A DNA stretch of 64,000 nt from Bathynomus jamesi (Eukaryota > Arthropoda > Malacostraca > Isopoda > Cirolanidae), in NCBI GenBank assembly GCA_023014485.1, contig JAJOZX010006139.1, positions 186,001-250,000 of the forward strand. Direction: 5' to 3'. The translations under genes and the position numbers were made by a program. This document shows positions 1 to 11,734 of this stretch, piece after piece. The notes below the pieces were generated by a model, which saw only the letters and a list, made by a program, of their open reading frames with translations, searched no databases and was not told where the DNA came from. Every line of letters starts with the position of its first letter. Positions within the stretch are counted from its first letter, which is position 1.

Positions 1-252
1 AGCAACAGCAGAAAACCACAATGACAGAAAGTGAAAGGACTCCAAAACTGCATGACTTGGTTATAATTCAGATGGCTGATGAGAGAAAAACTTGAAAAAA
101 ATATTTTGTAGCAATAATCATGGCTGTTTCACCAACTCTTAAAGTTTGGTTATTGAAACATGTTCCAGGAACCAAAAAAGGCCTATCTTTGTTAATTCAA
201 ATGTATGTGGGGATAAAATTTGTGAAGCAGATGCCTCAGACATCATCATGTA
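1..252. other. Unassigned AT-rich sequence left of mariner
   Basis: No coding frame, TIR or family resemblance that I can support. It ends at the TA target dinucleotide (251-252) of the mariner element. Confidence 0.5.
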
Positions 253-1602
253 CTAGGGGCACTCAATATATTTTGCCCCACCCTTTTTTCTTAGCTAAAT
301 AATAGGCCATGGGGCTGAAATATCTTTTGGGCCATAAGTTTGAACTTTCTGCGCTTCACATAACTGGATTTTCCCAGTTTGAACCTCCCCTCCTCGTATA
401 AAACTGATGGTTAATGCAGTTTCAAAAATGGCATCCAACAGCGATATGTCGTAAACAGAGAGCTGTTGTCGAATGATTAACTGCAGGGAAGGAAACAGTT
501 GGAAATATTCACAAACATTTACAGAGATGCTGCTGTTGATTGAAGCACAGTTGGACACTGGTCTAAACATGCGAGATCATCAGAGAGAGGGAGAGCCAGC
601 CTTGATGATGAGCCATGCAGTGGTCACCCAGCATCAGCTGTGACATCTCACACTGCAATGTTCTAACAGCATCATTCAATCAAATCGGTGCATCACATAT
701 GAGGAGCTATCACTGGAGCTAGGAATTAGTGAAGGAAGTGTGAATACAATAATTCAGCAACTGGGATACTCAAAAGTGTGTTCACAGTTTGTTCTTCCTG
801 AACTGACTGACAAGATCACAAAGCCCAAAGAAAAGAAATTGCTTCAGAGTCGTTAGTTCGATACAAGAGAGAAGGGGATGACTTCCTTTCACGAATTGTG
901 ACTGGGGATGAGACTTGGGTACACCACTTTGAACCTGAAACAAAACACCAATCCATGGAGTGGCGTGACTGGCGTCACACACTCCCCACACAAGAAAAAG
1001 TCCAAATGGCACCCTCTGCATGAAAGGTTACGGCCACCATCTTCTGGGACATGAAAGGGGTGATTCTGGTGGACATTATTATGAAGAAAGGACAAACAAT
1101 CAACTCGGAGGCATATATTGCTACCCTACAGAGACTCCAGAGACATATAAAGCAAGTTTGACCAAAGAGAAAACTGGAAGACATCCTTCTTTTGCATGAT
1201 AACACAAGACCACACACAGTTTGCAAACAAGAGGGGCCATCACAAAAATGCACTTGACTGTGTTACCTCACCCTCCATACAGCCTGGATCTGGCACCTTT
1301 GGACTTCCATTTGTTTGGGCCAATGAAGGATGCTATTCATGGAAGAAAGTTTCAGAGTGACGATGAGGTTGAGGAGGAGGTTAAGAGGTGGCTCCAGTGG
1401 AACCCAGTGGACTTTTATGAGCAAGGAATAAAGGCCCTTGTTTTGAGGTGGAGGAAAGCAGTAGAAAAGGATGGAGACTATGTGGAAAAATAAAAACTTG
1501 TAAAAAAGGTATGTAACTACTTGTGTACAAAATTTCTGGAACTTATAAGGAAACTTGGAAAGAAAAAAAAAAGGTGGGGCAAAATATATTGAGTGGCCCC
1601 TG
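253..1602 (+). mobile_element. mariner-family DNA transposon, complete but inactive
   Basis: A roughly 1.35 kb element, the usual mariner length, bounded by about 33-bp inverted repeats. The left end (253-288) reads inward from AGGGGCACTCAATATATTTT, and the right end (1570-1602) is its near-perfect reverse complement. TA dinucleotides flank it at 251-252 and 1603-1604, the duplicated mariner target. The interior holds one transposase gene on the plus strand, broken by stops and shifts. Confidence 0.9.
425..1493 (+). pseudogene. mariner transposase, degraded
   Basis: Family role: cut-and-paste transposase with a paired HTH DNA-binding domain followed by a DD34D catalytic domain that binds the element's own TIRs in the nucleus. 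A start-like ATG lies near 428 but a stop follows within ten codons. Further on, different frames give the catalytic landmarks: VTGDETW (about 898-918, first Asp), LLHDNTRPH (about 1190-1216, second Asp) and, after a frameshift, YSLDLAPLDFHLFG in the open stretch 1221-1493 (third Asp). Several in-frame stops and at least one shift exclude a working protein. The C-terminal 90 residues are the best preserved part. Confident as mariner; subfamily not assigned. Confidence 0.88.
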
Positions 1603-1965
1603 TATATAGCTGAACCTCAGTTAGATAACAGGTAGCATATGATTTTTTATGTGAATGTAAAGTTTTGGCCATAGTAAACTAGCTGGAAGGTTGGTAGTGC
1701 CTATCTGAACATGTCAAGTTTCTTCTACCATACTCATATAGTGGTATTCAAAAGTCTGCATCCACCTCAGTTTTAGACAATTTCTATAAAATAATACAAC
1801 TCTGAGAAAGTATGTCCACTATATTAAGGTATTTTCTTTTAAAAGAAATGGTATTTCATATATTCTACTACATAGGTAAGTAATATAGCTTTTATTTCAT
1901 AAGAAAGGACACATTAATGAAAATGGTCCTTTTTGGTCATTACATTTTTTTTTCTTTGCAGTATA

Positions 1966-2692
1966 GGCATACCTCTCATAACACGGTTTCATTCAATGCT
2001 GATTTGCCATAACACCATTCCCCAAACAGTGATGCTTTAGATTCATTCTTGCACATTTTTGTACCAAACATTTTTTACAAAAAAAAATTTATCTGCACTT
2101 TATTATTTACTGTTTAAATAAAATTTTTAAAAACAAATACATTTTTTAACATTGAATGGAACAAAGTTAATTTTAAAAATAAGCGTGATTTTAAAAAAAT
2201 GTAGAAAATATCAACATATTTTTTCGAAAATTAAAGGAGTTAATTTTTAACTAAAAATTAAACATACAGTATACAATGGTAAAAAAGGAACAGGTTTTAT
2301 CCATTTGGCTTGAAGATTGTAATAAAAAAAGAATTCTGCATAGCAAGATGACAATTCATTTGAAAGCGCTAACATATGAAGAAACTTTTACTGTTGCTAG
2401 TTGTGGTCTTGCAGATGGTTTGACAGATTAAAAAAGACTGTAATAATGAGTGCACTTTTAGCTAAAAATTTAACATTTGTAACTAAATTGTTTGCAGTTG
2501 TTTCATAATTAAAACTAGTTCATTTTCACACAAAAAGACAGTTTTTTTCAGATTTTTCTTTATCATTGACATCTGAGAACAAAACACTTTATTTCACATT
2601 GATTACATTGATTACATTCCCCAATCAATGCTGATTCACATAATGCAGTACTTTCCACAGATGAATTAACCATGTTAATCAGGGTATTGCTG
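1966..2692. mobile_element. pogo-like MITE inside the Tc1 5' region
   Basis: The left end (GGCATACCTCTCATAACACGG) and the reverse complement of the right end (GCAATACCCTGATTAACATGG) are similar, and TA is found at both borders. A second pair of inner sequences (CAATGCTGATTTGCC near 1995 and the inverse of AATCAGCATTGATTGGGG near 2620) is also inverted. There is no coding capacity. TIR identity is modest, so the exact borders are uncertain. Confidence 0.45.
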
Positions 2693-2895
2693 TATAACAA
2701 CACCAATTTTAACCCAGGTATTGGCGACAGACCATAGCCAAATGTTATTAATCCTCAAAATAGTTTATTCATACAGTAATTTTAACAACTGGTCTATTAT
2801 AACTGATAAAACCAATTAGTCAATGACATTGTAGCAATTTTATTAAAAAATAATTAATCATTTTCTCTATTCTCTCTTTACAGGTCATAACTAAA

Positions 2896-3795
2896 ATGTC
2901 TAAGGAACTAAGTTCATCCCAGAGGCCAAATAATTGCCCTTTCAAGAGAGGGAATGTCCCAATGCCAGATCTCAGCAAAAAATTAATGTTTCAAAAGGGG
3001 CTGTCCAAAGAACTATAAGCAGATATGAAGAATCTGGATTGTGCTCTTCAAAAATAAGATCTGGCAGACCTAAAGTGACTACTGATTCTGAGGATCATTA
3101 CATCAAGGTTACATCACTGCATGACAGAAAAGCCACAGCTACACTGATTCAGGCACAGTTAAATGAACAATAGGACTTTCCAATAAGTACAAGGACTATA
3201 AAAAGAAGACTCATAAAAGCTGGTCTCCATGGCAGAGTTGCTGTGTCCAAACTACTACTGAGGAAACAAAATAAGGCTAAAAGATTGGAGTGGCCAAGAA
3301 AATATCAAAATTTTACTGTAGATGACTGGAAAAAAGTTCTTTTTACTGATGAATCAAAAGTGGAACTTTTTGGATCTCATAGAAGAGTTTATGTTAGACA
3401 TAGAACCAATGAAAAACTGATAGATCCCTGCATAAAACATTCAATAAAACATGGTGGAGACAACATTTAAGTTTAGGGTTGTTTCAGTTATTCTGGAGTT
3501 GGAGATCTTCACAGAATCACTTACACTCTCACAAAAGAGAAGTACCACTCCATACTAGTGAGACATGCAATACTATCAGGACTGAGGCTTTGTGGTCAAG
3601 GATTCATTTTCCAGTAGGATAATGACCCAAAGTACACTTCTAACCATTGCATGAACTATCTCAACAAGAAAAAAGATGAAGGTGTTCTACAAATTATGAA
3701 GTTTCCTCCACAAAGTTCTGATCTCAATCCAATAGAGCATTTTTGGGACCATTTGAAGAGTCTGAAAGCTAAAAAGAATATAACTTCTCTTTTGA
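2896..3795 (+). pseudogene. Tc1-like transposase, 5' and central part
   Basis: Family role: DD34E transposase of the Tc1/mariner superfamily with an N-terminal paired-like HTH. The reading runs from an ATG at 2896 just after a pyrimidine tract and CAG (possible 3' splice site) through GAVQRTISRYEESGLCSSK (HTH), then LFTDES at about 3340 (first Asp), FIFQxDNDPKYTS at about 3605-3640 (second Asp) and SSDLNPIEHFWDHLK at about 3718-3760 (catalytic Glu). Stops at 3171, 3468 and about 3617 and a frame change near 2934 break it. It ends in the target-site duplication of the LINE at 3785-3795. The C-terminus continues at 8839. Confidence 0.88.
3785..3795. repeat. Target-site duplication of LINE, left copy
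   Basis: TTCTCTTTTGA here matches TTCTCTCTTGA at 8828-8838 with one mismatch. The pair brackets the minus-strand LINE 3796-8827. Confidence 0.75.
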
Positions 3796-4616
3796 ATTGA
3801 ATTGAACAACCTTTATTAATAATAAAATAAATACATTCTTTTCAATTTACAATGACATGAATAATTGTGAAGTTTGACTATTTATTTTATTTAATTTGGT
3901 CCTTAAGCTTCAGGCTTTACTGGGCTCTTATTAAAAATAAACAGCTAGTTGTTATTAATTAATAATAATAAATAAATAAGTAAGTAAATAAGTATTATTA
4001 ATAGTTAAAACATGTATTAATCTTAAATTATCACTACTGACATGACAAATATATACGTCACCATTGAAGGCACTATACCAATACCATACAAAGAAACCAA
4101 TATTATACATGAGAGATAAGAACTGAACAATCCCAAGAAATGTGTTTTAATACTAGATTACACACGAGAAATTAATAATTAGTAAACAATATTAATGGAC
4201 ATTAATCCTAGATTTTTGTTAGTATGCCATTATTAATCAGGATTTCAACTTGGTTTTAAACAAATTTACATTCACAATATTTTTTATATCAGCATGCAGC
4301 AAGTCATTCCATAGTTTCAATCCAATGAAAATGAGTAGTTTTTGAGATGAAGACAATCTAAATTGAGGTATAAAAAGCTTTGATCTATTTCTGGTCTGAT
4401 ACGAGTGGATTTCTTGATGAGTTACAAAATATCTATTTACCCATTGTAAATTAATGATTTTGTTCTTACACTTGTAAATAAAAATAAAATGTGCCAGTTT
4501 GGTTATATCATTGAGCTTTAGTAAGTTTAGCTCTTTAAATAATGCACTAGAGTGATCAAGGAAATCAGCATCAGATAATAACCTTATTGCTCATTTTTGG
4601 ATGACAAAGATACCAT

Positions 4617-6395
4617 TTAATGCGTTGTTAGTGGAGTTTCCCCAAAAAGGGTGCAGTACATTATATAAGGAAGAACAAGAGTATGATAAAGAGTCAATAA
4701 AACTTGTTTAGGGACTACATTTCTAAGTTTAAACATTATAGCAACACTCCTTGAAATCTTTTTCATGATATAATTTACATGATCACTCCATTGCAAATTC
4801 TTATCTAGCATTACACCAAGAAATTTTGTTACAGTACACTCCTTTATAGTGATTTCATTAACAATAAGTTCATCAAGATATACATTTCTTTTATTAGTAA
4901 AAATCATGAAATTTGTTTTACTGGTATTTAGGAAGAGTTTATTGGTAGTCAACCATTTCATTACACTGATGAATTTTGAATTAAATATATTCTTAGTTGT
5001 ATTAACATCTTTGCAAGAAAAAGAGACAGTTGTATCATCTGCAAACATTATGAAGTTTTCAGTATATCAGATGAACGTGGAAGGTCATTTATATATAATA
5101 AAAATACAGTGGACCCAGAACTGAACCCTGTGGCACACCATGTTTGACAAGCACTTTAGTTGAGCAAAACTTGTTTACTGATGCAAAATGATATCTATTG
5201 GCAAGGCTGGATTAACCATATGGCAGAAGTGGCATATGCCGCCAGCCCCTTGCTTTCAGGGGCCCGGCGCTGTGAATGCATATCGCAGCACACCTTACAC
5301 GCACAAGCACACTGTACACATCACAATCACAATGTCTGTCGCTGCAGCCATTGTTGCAATTGCGCTGCAGATTATTGACGCTTTCGCCCGAGCTACTAAC
5401 CCATAATCACTGATCTTTATATGCAATTCATCATTTTTATAATTTTTTTTTTCAATTTTGCGATTTTTTAATGAAATTTTCACTTCTTCACTAATGACCA
5501 ACCTACATTTTCATTTTTCCTAACCACAATGCCCATGTTCGTAACCAAGGGAAGGGGTCCTAGTTATGAATGTGCTGCAGGCCCCACACAACCTTAATCC
5601 ACCCCTGTCTATTGGACAAATAACTTTTAAACCAATCACTGATTGCTCCTCTAAAGCCATAACAATATAATTTATTAAGTAGAATATTATGGTCTATTAC
5701 ATCAAATGCCTTACTCAAATCCATAAATATTGATATCATTATTTCTTTGTTCTCTCTAGCTATATTTGCAATTTCCATAAGATTTAAAATAGCCATTTCT
5801 GTTGTTTTATTATTACGGAAGCCATACTGATTTAGAGATAATAAATTGTAGGATTCTAAATATTGCTACATTCTACTTTTTACAATTTTTTCAAAAACTT
5901 TGCTGAACACAGATAATGAACACACCAGCCTGTAATTTGTTGCTAGTGTAGGATCACCCCCTTTAAAAAGGGATGTTATACAACCAGTTTTTAGCATTGA
6001 TGGGAATATTCCTTTGGAAATACTTTGATTGATATTTTAGCCAAAGTTACAAATATCTTATCTTTAACAAGTTTCAATATAGGTACAAGAATGTTATGAA
6101 TGTTTTTTTTTGTATTTTTTAATTTACCAATAATATTCCAGACCTCAGTAGAGGTAGCAGGAACAAAAGAAAATGAATTTAGTGGGCTGGGTGGCATATA
6201 TTCTAGAGGTGAGTGATCATTATTTATTAATTGTGAGCAAAGCTTATCCGCTATTGAAGTAAAATGTGCATTTAAAGAGTCTGCAATAGCAGTATCATCA
6301 GTAATTTCTTTATTATCAACATTTAATTTCTCTTTTGAATTTTTCTTAATTTGTTTTCCAAGAAGATTGTTTACAGTTGTCAAAGTATTTTTCAT
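4617..6395 (-). pseudogene. LINE L-b reverse transcriptase (ORF2 fragments)
   Basis: Three open stretches on the minus strand belong to one ORF2. 6395-5991 is the region before the RT palm. About 5990-5620 contains NQYGFR and DLSKAFDVIDHNILL (RT motif A region). 5048-4617 opens with FADDTT, the YADD-equivalent catalytic box with two Asp, followed by LxLNxSKTNFM and FLGVML, typical of the RT thumb. A hAT MITE (5202-5607) interrupts the frame, and there are stops between blocks. The enzyme would copy the element's own RNA at nicked target DNA. Best placed in the Jockey/CR1 group; the exact clade is not decided. Confidence 0.85.
5202..5607. mobile_element. hAT-type MITE in the LINE
   Basis: A 406-bp non-coding insert with a perfect 8-bp target duplication (TCTATTGG at 5194-5201 and 5608-5615). 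The TIRs are CAAGGCTGGATTAACC and the inverse of GGTTGTG...CAGGGGTGGATTAA. An 8-bp duplication with CA...TG-type ends is typical of hAT non-autonomous elements. It is notably richer in GC than its surroundings. The apparent ORFs here are chance. Confidence 0.88.
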
Positions 6396-6612
6396 GTCTC
6401 CTTTATGTTTGAAAATTGATTGTTGTAGTAGTTATATTTTGCAATTTTGATTATTTTAGTTAATTTGTTTCTGTATTGAGTATATTGTATTTTAGGAATT
6501 TTGCTCTGTAATTGCAATTTGAGTAATTTATCTATGTTCTTTATTGAAGTGATAATTCCTGGAGTGATCCATGGATTTGCGGCACTTTGGGCAAAACTGT
6601 TTTTCTCCTTAA

Positions 6613-8530
6613 CCCTTTGGATGCCGTAGTCGACTGTAGTCGAACGATTTTTTGGTAGTCACAAGTGCCATATTTGACTCTAGTCAATATTCTGTAATAA
6701 TATTTTTCTTTGGGCACACTGTTCGACTGAAGTCTCTATGAGTTCATAAGAGTTGCCAATTATTTAATTTTGTCTTAATTTTGAAGCTCACTGACCCCCT
6801 GACACTCATTTCTTCATTTTGCTGATAACGAAAATAATGAAAATGATCGACTTTATAAGATGAGGCCTATCATAGATATCACGAAAGATTTATATACTGC
6901 TGTATACAATGCCAGTAAAGAAGTTTGTGTGGATGAATCTATGCTAAAATTCAAAGGACGTTTATTTTTCAAGCAGTATTTGCCAAGTAAACCTTCAGCT
7001 AAATGGGGAGTGAAACTATGGTCTCTTTGTGATTCTAAAACTGGATATTGTTGAGGTTCAATGTTTACACAGGAAAAGATACTGAAAACACGCTTGTAGG
7101 AGGATTGGGAAGTACAGTTGTTCAAACTCTTCTAAAAGGTTTTTGAGAATAAGGCCATGTGTTTCTTGACAATTTCTATTCCAGCGTTAACCTTTATGAA
7201 GCCCTTAGACTAAAAGATATAGGTGCTTGTGGCACTGTTAGAGCAAATCATAAAGGGCTGCCACCTGACATGAAAAGAATGAAACGAAACGAGGTGACCT
7301 TCCAACAATTTGGATAAATCAAAACAAACTATGTTGGCCTGTACATGGCAAGACACTGGAAAAGTAATATGATAGCAACTGTAGGAGACTGTGGAATAAC
7401 AAAAGTAGCAATAAAATCTAAAAAAGGAGATCGGGTTGTTGATAAGCCAAGCATTCAGGTGAATTACAATAAACATATGGGAGGTGTAGATACATTTGAC
7501 CAGTTGTGTGCAACTTATCCTTTCAACAGGAGAACGAAGAAATGGTATCAAGTAATCTGGCATTTCCTCATTGAGGTAGCACTGATAAATTCAAGGATAT
7601 GTTCAACATTCAAACCCAACCAAAAAATTAAGTCAGAAAATGTTTAGATTGAAAGTTATTGATGGCCTTTTAGATGGGTATGCACGGCATAATACACGGA
7701 AACGAGGGCCAGGCTTTCTCAGCCTATCATACAAATAGACTGAAGGAAACCAAAAGCCCAAATTGCATAGTTTGCTCAATTATGCCAGCCCAATGCAAAC
7801 TGAAAGGCAAGGGCCCGTGTAGAGAAAGCAACGTGCTATTACTGTAAAGCATGCAATGGTAATCCACCATTGTGTATAACACCATGTTTTGAGTTTACCA
7901 CACGAAAAAAGACTACAAAATGGTGTGTAAATGCTGAAACCTCAATGCACTCCAGTAAGGCCTATACCAACATTTGGAAACTTATTTCTAAATATCCATA
8001 AACTAGTTGTTTAGTTTGATAAATAAAAAGATGATGAAATATACTTATTTTACAGTGGATAATTATTTTTGCCTTTTATATTTTGTACTTTTATTGTTTT
8101 TTCCCTAGACTAGTTGTTTAGCTTGATAAATAAAAAAATGTGATCAAATGTATTTTATTTTACAGTGGATAAATAATTTTGCCTTTTATATTTTACTAAA
8201 TTAGAATAAACTTTGCATACATATTATATTTTTTTATGTCATTTATACCTTTGATAGCAAATCAAACTTGTTTCTATTGTATAAAAAAGTGAGTTATACA
8301 TTCTGTTAGCGACCTAATACAAATTTGGAATAGATTCTGGAAATACTCTTATATAAATACAATTTATCTCATTAAATGGTCGATTTATATTATTTTAATG
8401 ATAATTTAGGAAAGTATATGCTTAATCTAAAAATGAGAATCATAAAATTTACTATCAAAGAAAATTTGATTTTTATGGAAACTGCATTTTTTCGAGAACA
8501 AACATTTCCAACCAAATTGCAGCTTAAGGG
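6613..8530 (+). mobile_element. piggyBac-like transposon in the LINE
   Basis: Exactly flanked by TTAA (6609-6612 and 8531-8534), the obligatory piggyBac target. Its ends begin CCCTTTGG on the left and, in reverse complement, CCCTTAAG on the right. It is about 1.92 kb and carries plus-strand transposase fragments. The 3' non-coding part (7980-8530) is AT-rich and includes a partial tandem duplication around the ACTAGTTGTTTAG motif at about 8001 and 8109. Confidence 0.9.
6830..7960 (+). pseudogene. piggyBac transposase, degraded
   Basis: Family role: DDE transposase that excises at TTAA through hairpin intermediates. Fragment 6860-7054 contains VDESMLKFKGR (first catalytic Asp) and KWGVKLW. 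The middle (7150-7345) is shifted, with GHVFLDNFYSS-like sequence carrying the second Asp region. Fragment 7345-7647 has YNKHMGGVDTFDQL (third Asp region) followed by the NRRTKKWY and IEVALINS stretch. A Cys-rich tail can be followed weakly to about 7960. Frameshifts near 7054, 7320 and 7647 and the missing N-terminus make it non-functional. It is not closely similar to the second piggyBac at 8972-13516. Confidence 0.87.
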
Positions 8531-8534
8531 TTAA

Positions 8535-8827
8535 GAAATCAAATATTAATATGGAAAAGGTGTCATAGAAGAACTGAAACAAATGATCTGGGTCATTTAT
8601 AGGTTTGTCACAGTCAAATCGAGTATTTTCTACAACCCCAATAAATTTTCTTTTGTTAACCTCTGAGAATATTCTGTAATCATAGTTGTTTTGTCCACAA
8701 CCTGAACAATGTTACTGATATAGCATAAGTAGGAAAATGATCACTGATGTTTGTGGTTACAATTCCAGAATTTACGAGGGCATTGCTATTTACAAATATA
8801 TTATCAATTGTAGATTCTGTTATTCAA
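8535..8827 (-). pseudogene. LINE L-b endonuclease domain, C-terminal end
   Basis: On the minus strand this reads STIDNIFVNSNAL followed by NISDHFPTYA. The SDH triad (S-D-H) is the terminal catalytic motif of APE-type LINE endonucleases, which nick target DNA to prime reverse transcription. The 5' part of the domain is absent because the element is truncated exactly at the Tc1 junction at 8827. On the other side the frame is cut by the TTAA-flanked piggyBac. Confidence 0.8.
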
Positions 8828-8838
8828 TTCTCTCTTGA

Positions 8839-8965
8839 TTCACTCTGGGAATGTAGAAGAATGCTGAATGGCATAGCACAAGATGTTATCCAAAAACTTG
8901 TCAAATTTATGCCTCACAGGGTGGAAGCTGTCATTAAAGCAAAAGGAGGTCATATCGACTATTAA
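8839..8965 (+). pseudogene. Tc1-like transposase, C-terminal end (displaced by the LINE)
   Basis: The translation from about 8840 ends with CQIYAS/VKFMPHRVEAVIKAKGGHIDY and a stop. The RxxAVIKAKGGHTxY ending is the classic Tc1-family C-terminus. It completes the gene that breaks off at 3795. The stop codon lies immediately before the piggyBac insertion point. Confidence 0.85.
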
Positions 8966-8971
8966 AACCCT

Positions 8972-11734
8972 TTCAGACCTGATTTTTTGTTTTATGAAAG
9001 AAAAAAAAATCCTGTTGAGGATTTGTTGTAAAGACATCCCTTAAGGATATAAAACCAAAAAATTCGAATTTATTTTATTCATTATAGGTAATTTTTGATG
9101 TCCATTGAGATGGCATCCCTCTTCAACGGTTGCAAAAATATTTCAACATATAATTCTATTGGATTGTACTTTTTTACCAAATGCATCAAAAATAAAACAA
9201 AATTATAATGTAAATGTCATTGCGACACATAATAAATATAATACATAAACTGTCCCCTTACTTTTGGCCCACCATATATATATATTATGTTCAACAATTT
9301 TAGTTCCCTTTGTTGACACAGTGATATTCTTTGAAACAATTTCTGCCTTTCACAAAGCACAAATGAACTTGACATTTAGTACAGAAAACATGTGTTTTGC
9401 CTTTGCAACCTAAGGCTTTGCATCTGGTCGCTTCTTTGGGCTCATCATATTCTGGCATATGGTCAACCATATCCAACTGAATTTCTGGTTCTGGCCGCCT
9501 TTCTTTTCTTGCCCTCTTTCCAGGGTTGGCATTTATAACTGTTTCAACATTTGATGGTCTTCCTCTCTTGTTATTGGCTTTTCTCAGTTTTCCCACATAG
9601 ATTATATCTTTTGCAAGCCTCAATCTGAAGTGTAAGAGGTCCAGAGTATTTTTTTTCAGGATCCCAAACCTTTCACAATCTTTCCTATATTCTAGCCAGC
9701 TATTCACCACGGCTGTGTCTATTGCATGGAATATCAGTCTCAATGTCCACTTTTTAGATTTAATCCATATCCTATAGTAACTGATACATTGATCGAATAA
9801 GTCAACTCCCCCCATTGAGGTATTGTAAAACTTTACTATTTCCGGCCGCTCAATCTTGATGTACTCTTTTTTCTTTTTGTCCCAATGTTCAGTTTCATCT
9901 TTTTGTCCAACGCCTACAAAATTAGATGCTAAAACTACAGATTTGTTATCAGACCATTTTACTAGAACAATATTACCACATTTACTTACTACTTCATCAG
10001 AAGCCCCTCTCCCTGCCTTTGAAAGTGCACTGTCAGACATCAGCTGCGGATTTCCAAATCTGTTCACTCTTATAGTTCCTGCAGCACTGATTCCTTTCTG
10101 TTTGAGAACTTCGAAGAGGTTGAATGATGAAAAGAAATTATCGAAGTACAGGAAATGATGTCCAGCACTTATTCTATCTGTGAGATGTAGAACTACAGAT
10201 GCACCCAATCCAAATTTCAAATACATTGTCTTTATTTCTGTTTCATTCCCTTGATAAATAAGAAAGCCGTACAGCATTCCACTTTTACCACATAGCATGA
10301 AAAGCTTCAAACCCCAGGGATTTGGCTTTCCTCTCATGTACTGTCGCATAGGAATTCTGCCTTTATATGGAACCATCTGCTCATCAACATATATATATTT
10401 TGTTCAACTTCTAATTCCAAACAACGTTTACGTACAGCTTCATAAATAGGTCTAACTTTATACATTTTATCTTTACAATCTACTGGTTTATCCAAGATGT
10501 TTACTAAATGAAGGTTGTTACGCAATGACAGAAATCTTTCCCTAGACATATTCTCTACAAAAAGGTTGATTCCTATTGAACTCTCCCAATACATGCGTAG
10601 CTGAGAATATTTCAAACACCCAACCGCTATATGTAATCCAATCAAAGTTTGAATTTCTCCCAAATTAGTAGGCTTAAAAGTATTTCCCTTCTGAACAGCA
10701 TATATATTTGTCATTGTAACCATATTGGCATAATCACTTTCCTTTATGTATTTCCTAAAATAATCTAAAGGAGACGCATCTGAAAACATAATACCATCAT
10801 TTCGTCTTGATTCTAAATCCGGTAACTGTTGTGCATCAAAGGATATTTTCCTCCACTTGATATCTTTCTTCAGTGTGAATGTGATTTGTGTAACATCATC
10901 GCTAGTCAAAACAGCTGGTACTAGATTTTCTTCTTCTTCATCTGCAGAGTACACATCATTGTCACTGCAGGAAAGCATATCACCATGATCTAAAAATATA
11001 AAAAATAAATTTAAAATAGCAGCAGGTAGCAAGCATATAAATATGTACTGTGCATGCATGTTTGTGTGTGCGTGCGTCCATGCACATTCTGCTAAAGAAA
11101 AAATTATAAAACATTTCCTTACTTTCAGTGTTTTCCAATAAATTTTCATCATCTCCACTGGAAAGATCTTCATTTTCAGAGCCTGAAGAATCAAGCAAAC
11201 CCAAAAGTTCTTGCAATTCATCATCTTGAAGGGGTCTTGAACGAGACGCTGAAATAATAAAAACACATAGTTGGCAACTTTCGTAATTACAAGCAGAAAT
11301 GCGTGGCGTATATCAATTCAAGGTCAAGCTAGGCTTTAATCTCTTTTGCTACCCTTGTGAACGTTTGTCCATTGCAGTGCACACACATAATAAAACATTG
11401 TTTACAACAAATTGCACTTACCCTGGCTTAGTTTTACATTTACAATATGTAAAACAGAACCTAACAATTCGTTTTGTAAGAAAAAGTCATAGCAATCGAA
11501 AGAAACTTAGTGCTAAATTAAAATTTAAAAAGAGAGTTACCTGACTGTCGACTTCTATGCTCCGCCATCTTTGTTTGTATAGCGTATCAGTATCTACTCA
11601 ACAGATGGCGCGCAAATTCGGTGAAAACAATTTAAGTGACGTACGCTGAAATAGGCAGACTGATTGCAACGGAATTTTTTTTATGCGCAAGCCATTATGA
11701 CACATTAAATATTGTGTCCATTGAGATGGACACC
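8972..11734 (-). mobile_element. piggyBac element, near-complete copy (left arm plus centre)
   Basis: Minus-strand copy whose 3' end is the TIR at 8972. Its 5' end lies at about 11734, where the inverted TIR sequence ACCAGGTCTGAAAG appears without the final GGG-TTAA. A subterminal inverted motif (TGTCCATTGAGATGG) is present near 9098 and 11713. It contains the full three-exon transposase gene. (TA)n tracts occur at 9273-9287. Confidence 0.85.
9300..11568 (-). pseudogene. piggyBac transposase, three exons, one frameshift
   Basis: Exon 1 is 11568-11541 (ATG, then GTAAC donor), exon 2 is 11248-11123 (acidic stretch, GTAAG donor) and exon 3 is 10989-9300. The join keeps phase and gives an acidic N-terminus rich in Asp/Glu as in many piggyBac proteins. 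Catalytic Asp motifs are VDEQMVPYKGR (split by a frameshift), FDNFFSSFNLF and MGGVDLFDQ. The C-terminus is a Cys-rich zinc-binding domain (CKALGCKG...CTKCQVHLC). The only clear lesion is a 2-bp expansion in an AT dinucleotide run at about 10389-10399, which knocks the frame just before the first catalytic Asp. The right arm carries the same lesion, so it predates the duplication. Confidence 0.88.

Larger units (their letters stand above)
3796..8827 (-). mobile_element. APE-type non-LTR retrotransposon (LINE family L-b), 5' truncated
   Basis: Read on the minus strand, this gives the end of an endonuclease domain (8827-8535), a gap filled by piggyBac (6613-8530), the ORF2 linker (to about 5990), reverse transcriptase (about 6050-4617) and a C-terminal region with 3' UTR to 3796. 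Its 3' end is a short ATTGAATT-like tail. The 11-bp target duplication and the abrupt start inside the endonuclease domain fit target-primed reverse transcription with 5' truncation. Other fragments of the same family lie at 45777-45860 and 46641-49370 on the plus strand. Confidence 0.87.

Noticed and set aside
5160..5406. Two overlapping 72-residue plus-strand ORFs
   Set aside because: They fall inside or across a hAT MITE with an exact 8-bp duplication; GC-rich MITE sequence opens frames by chance.
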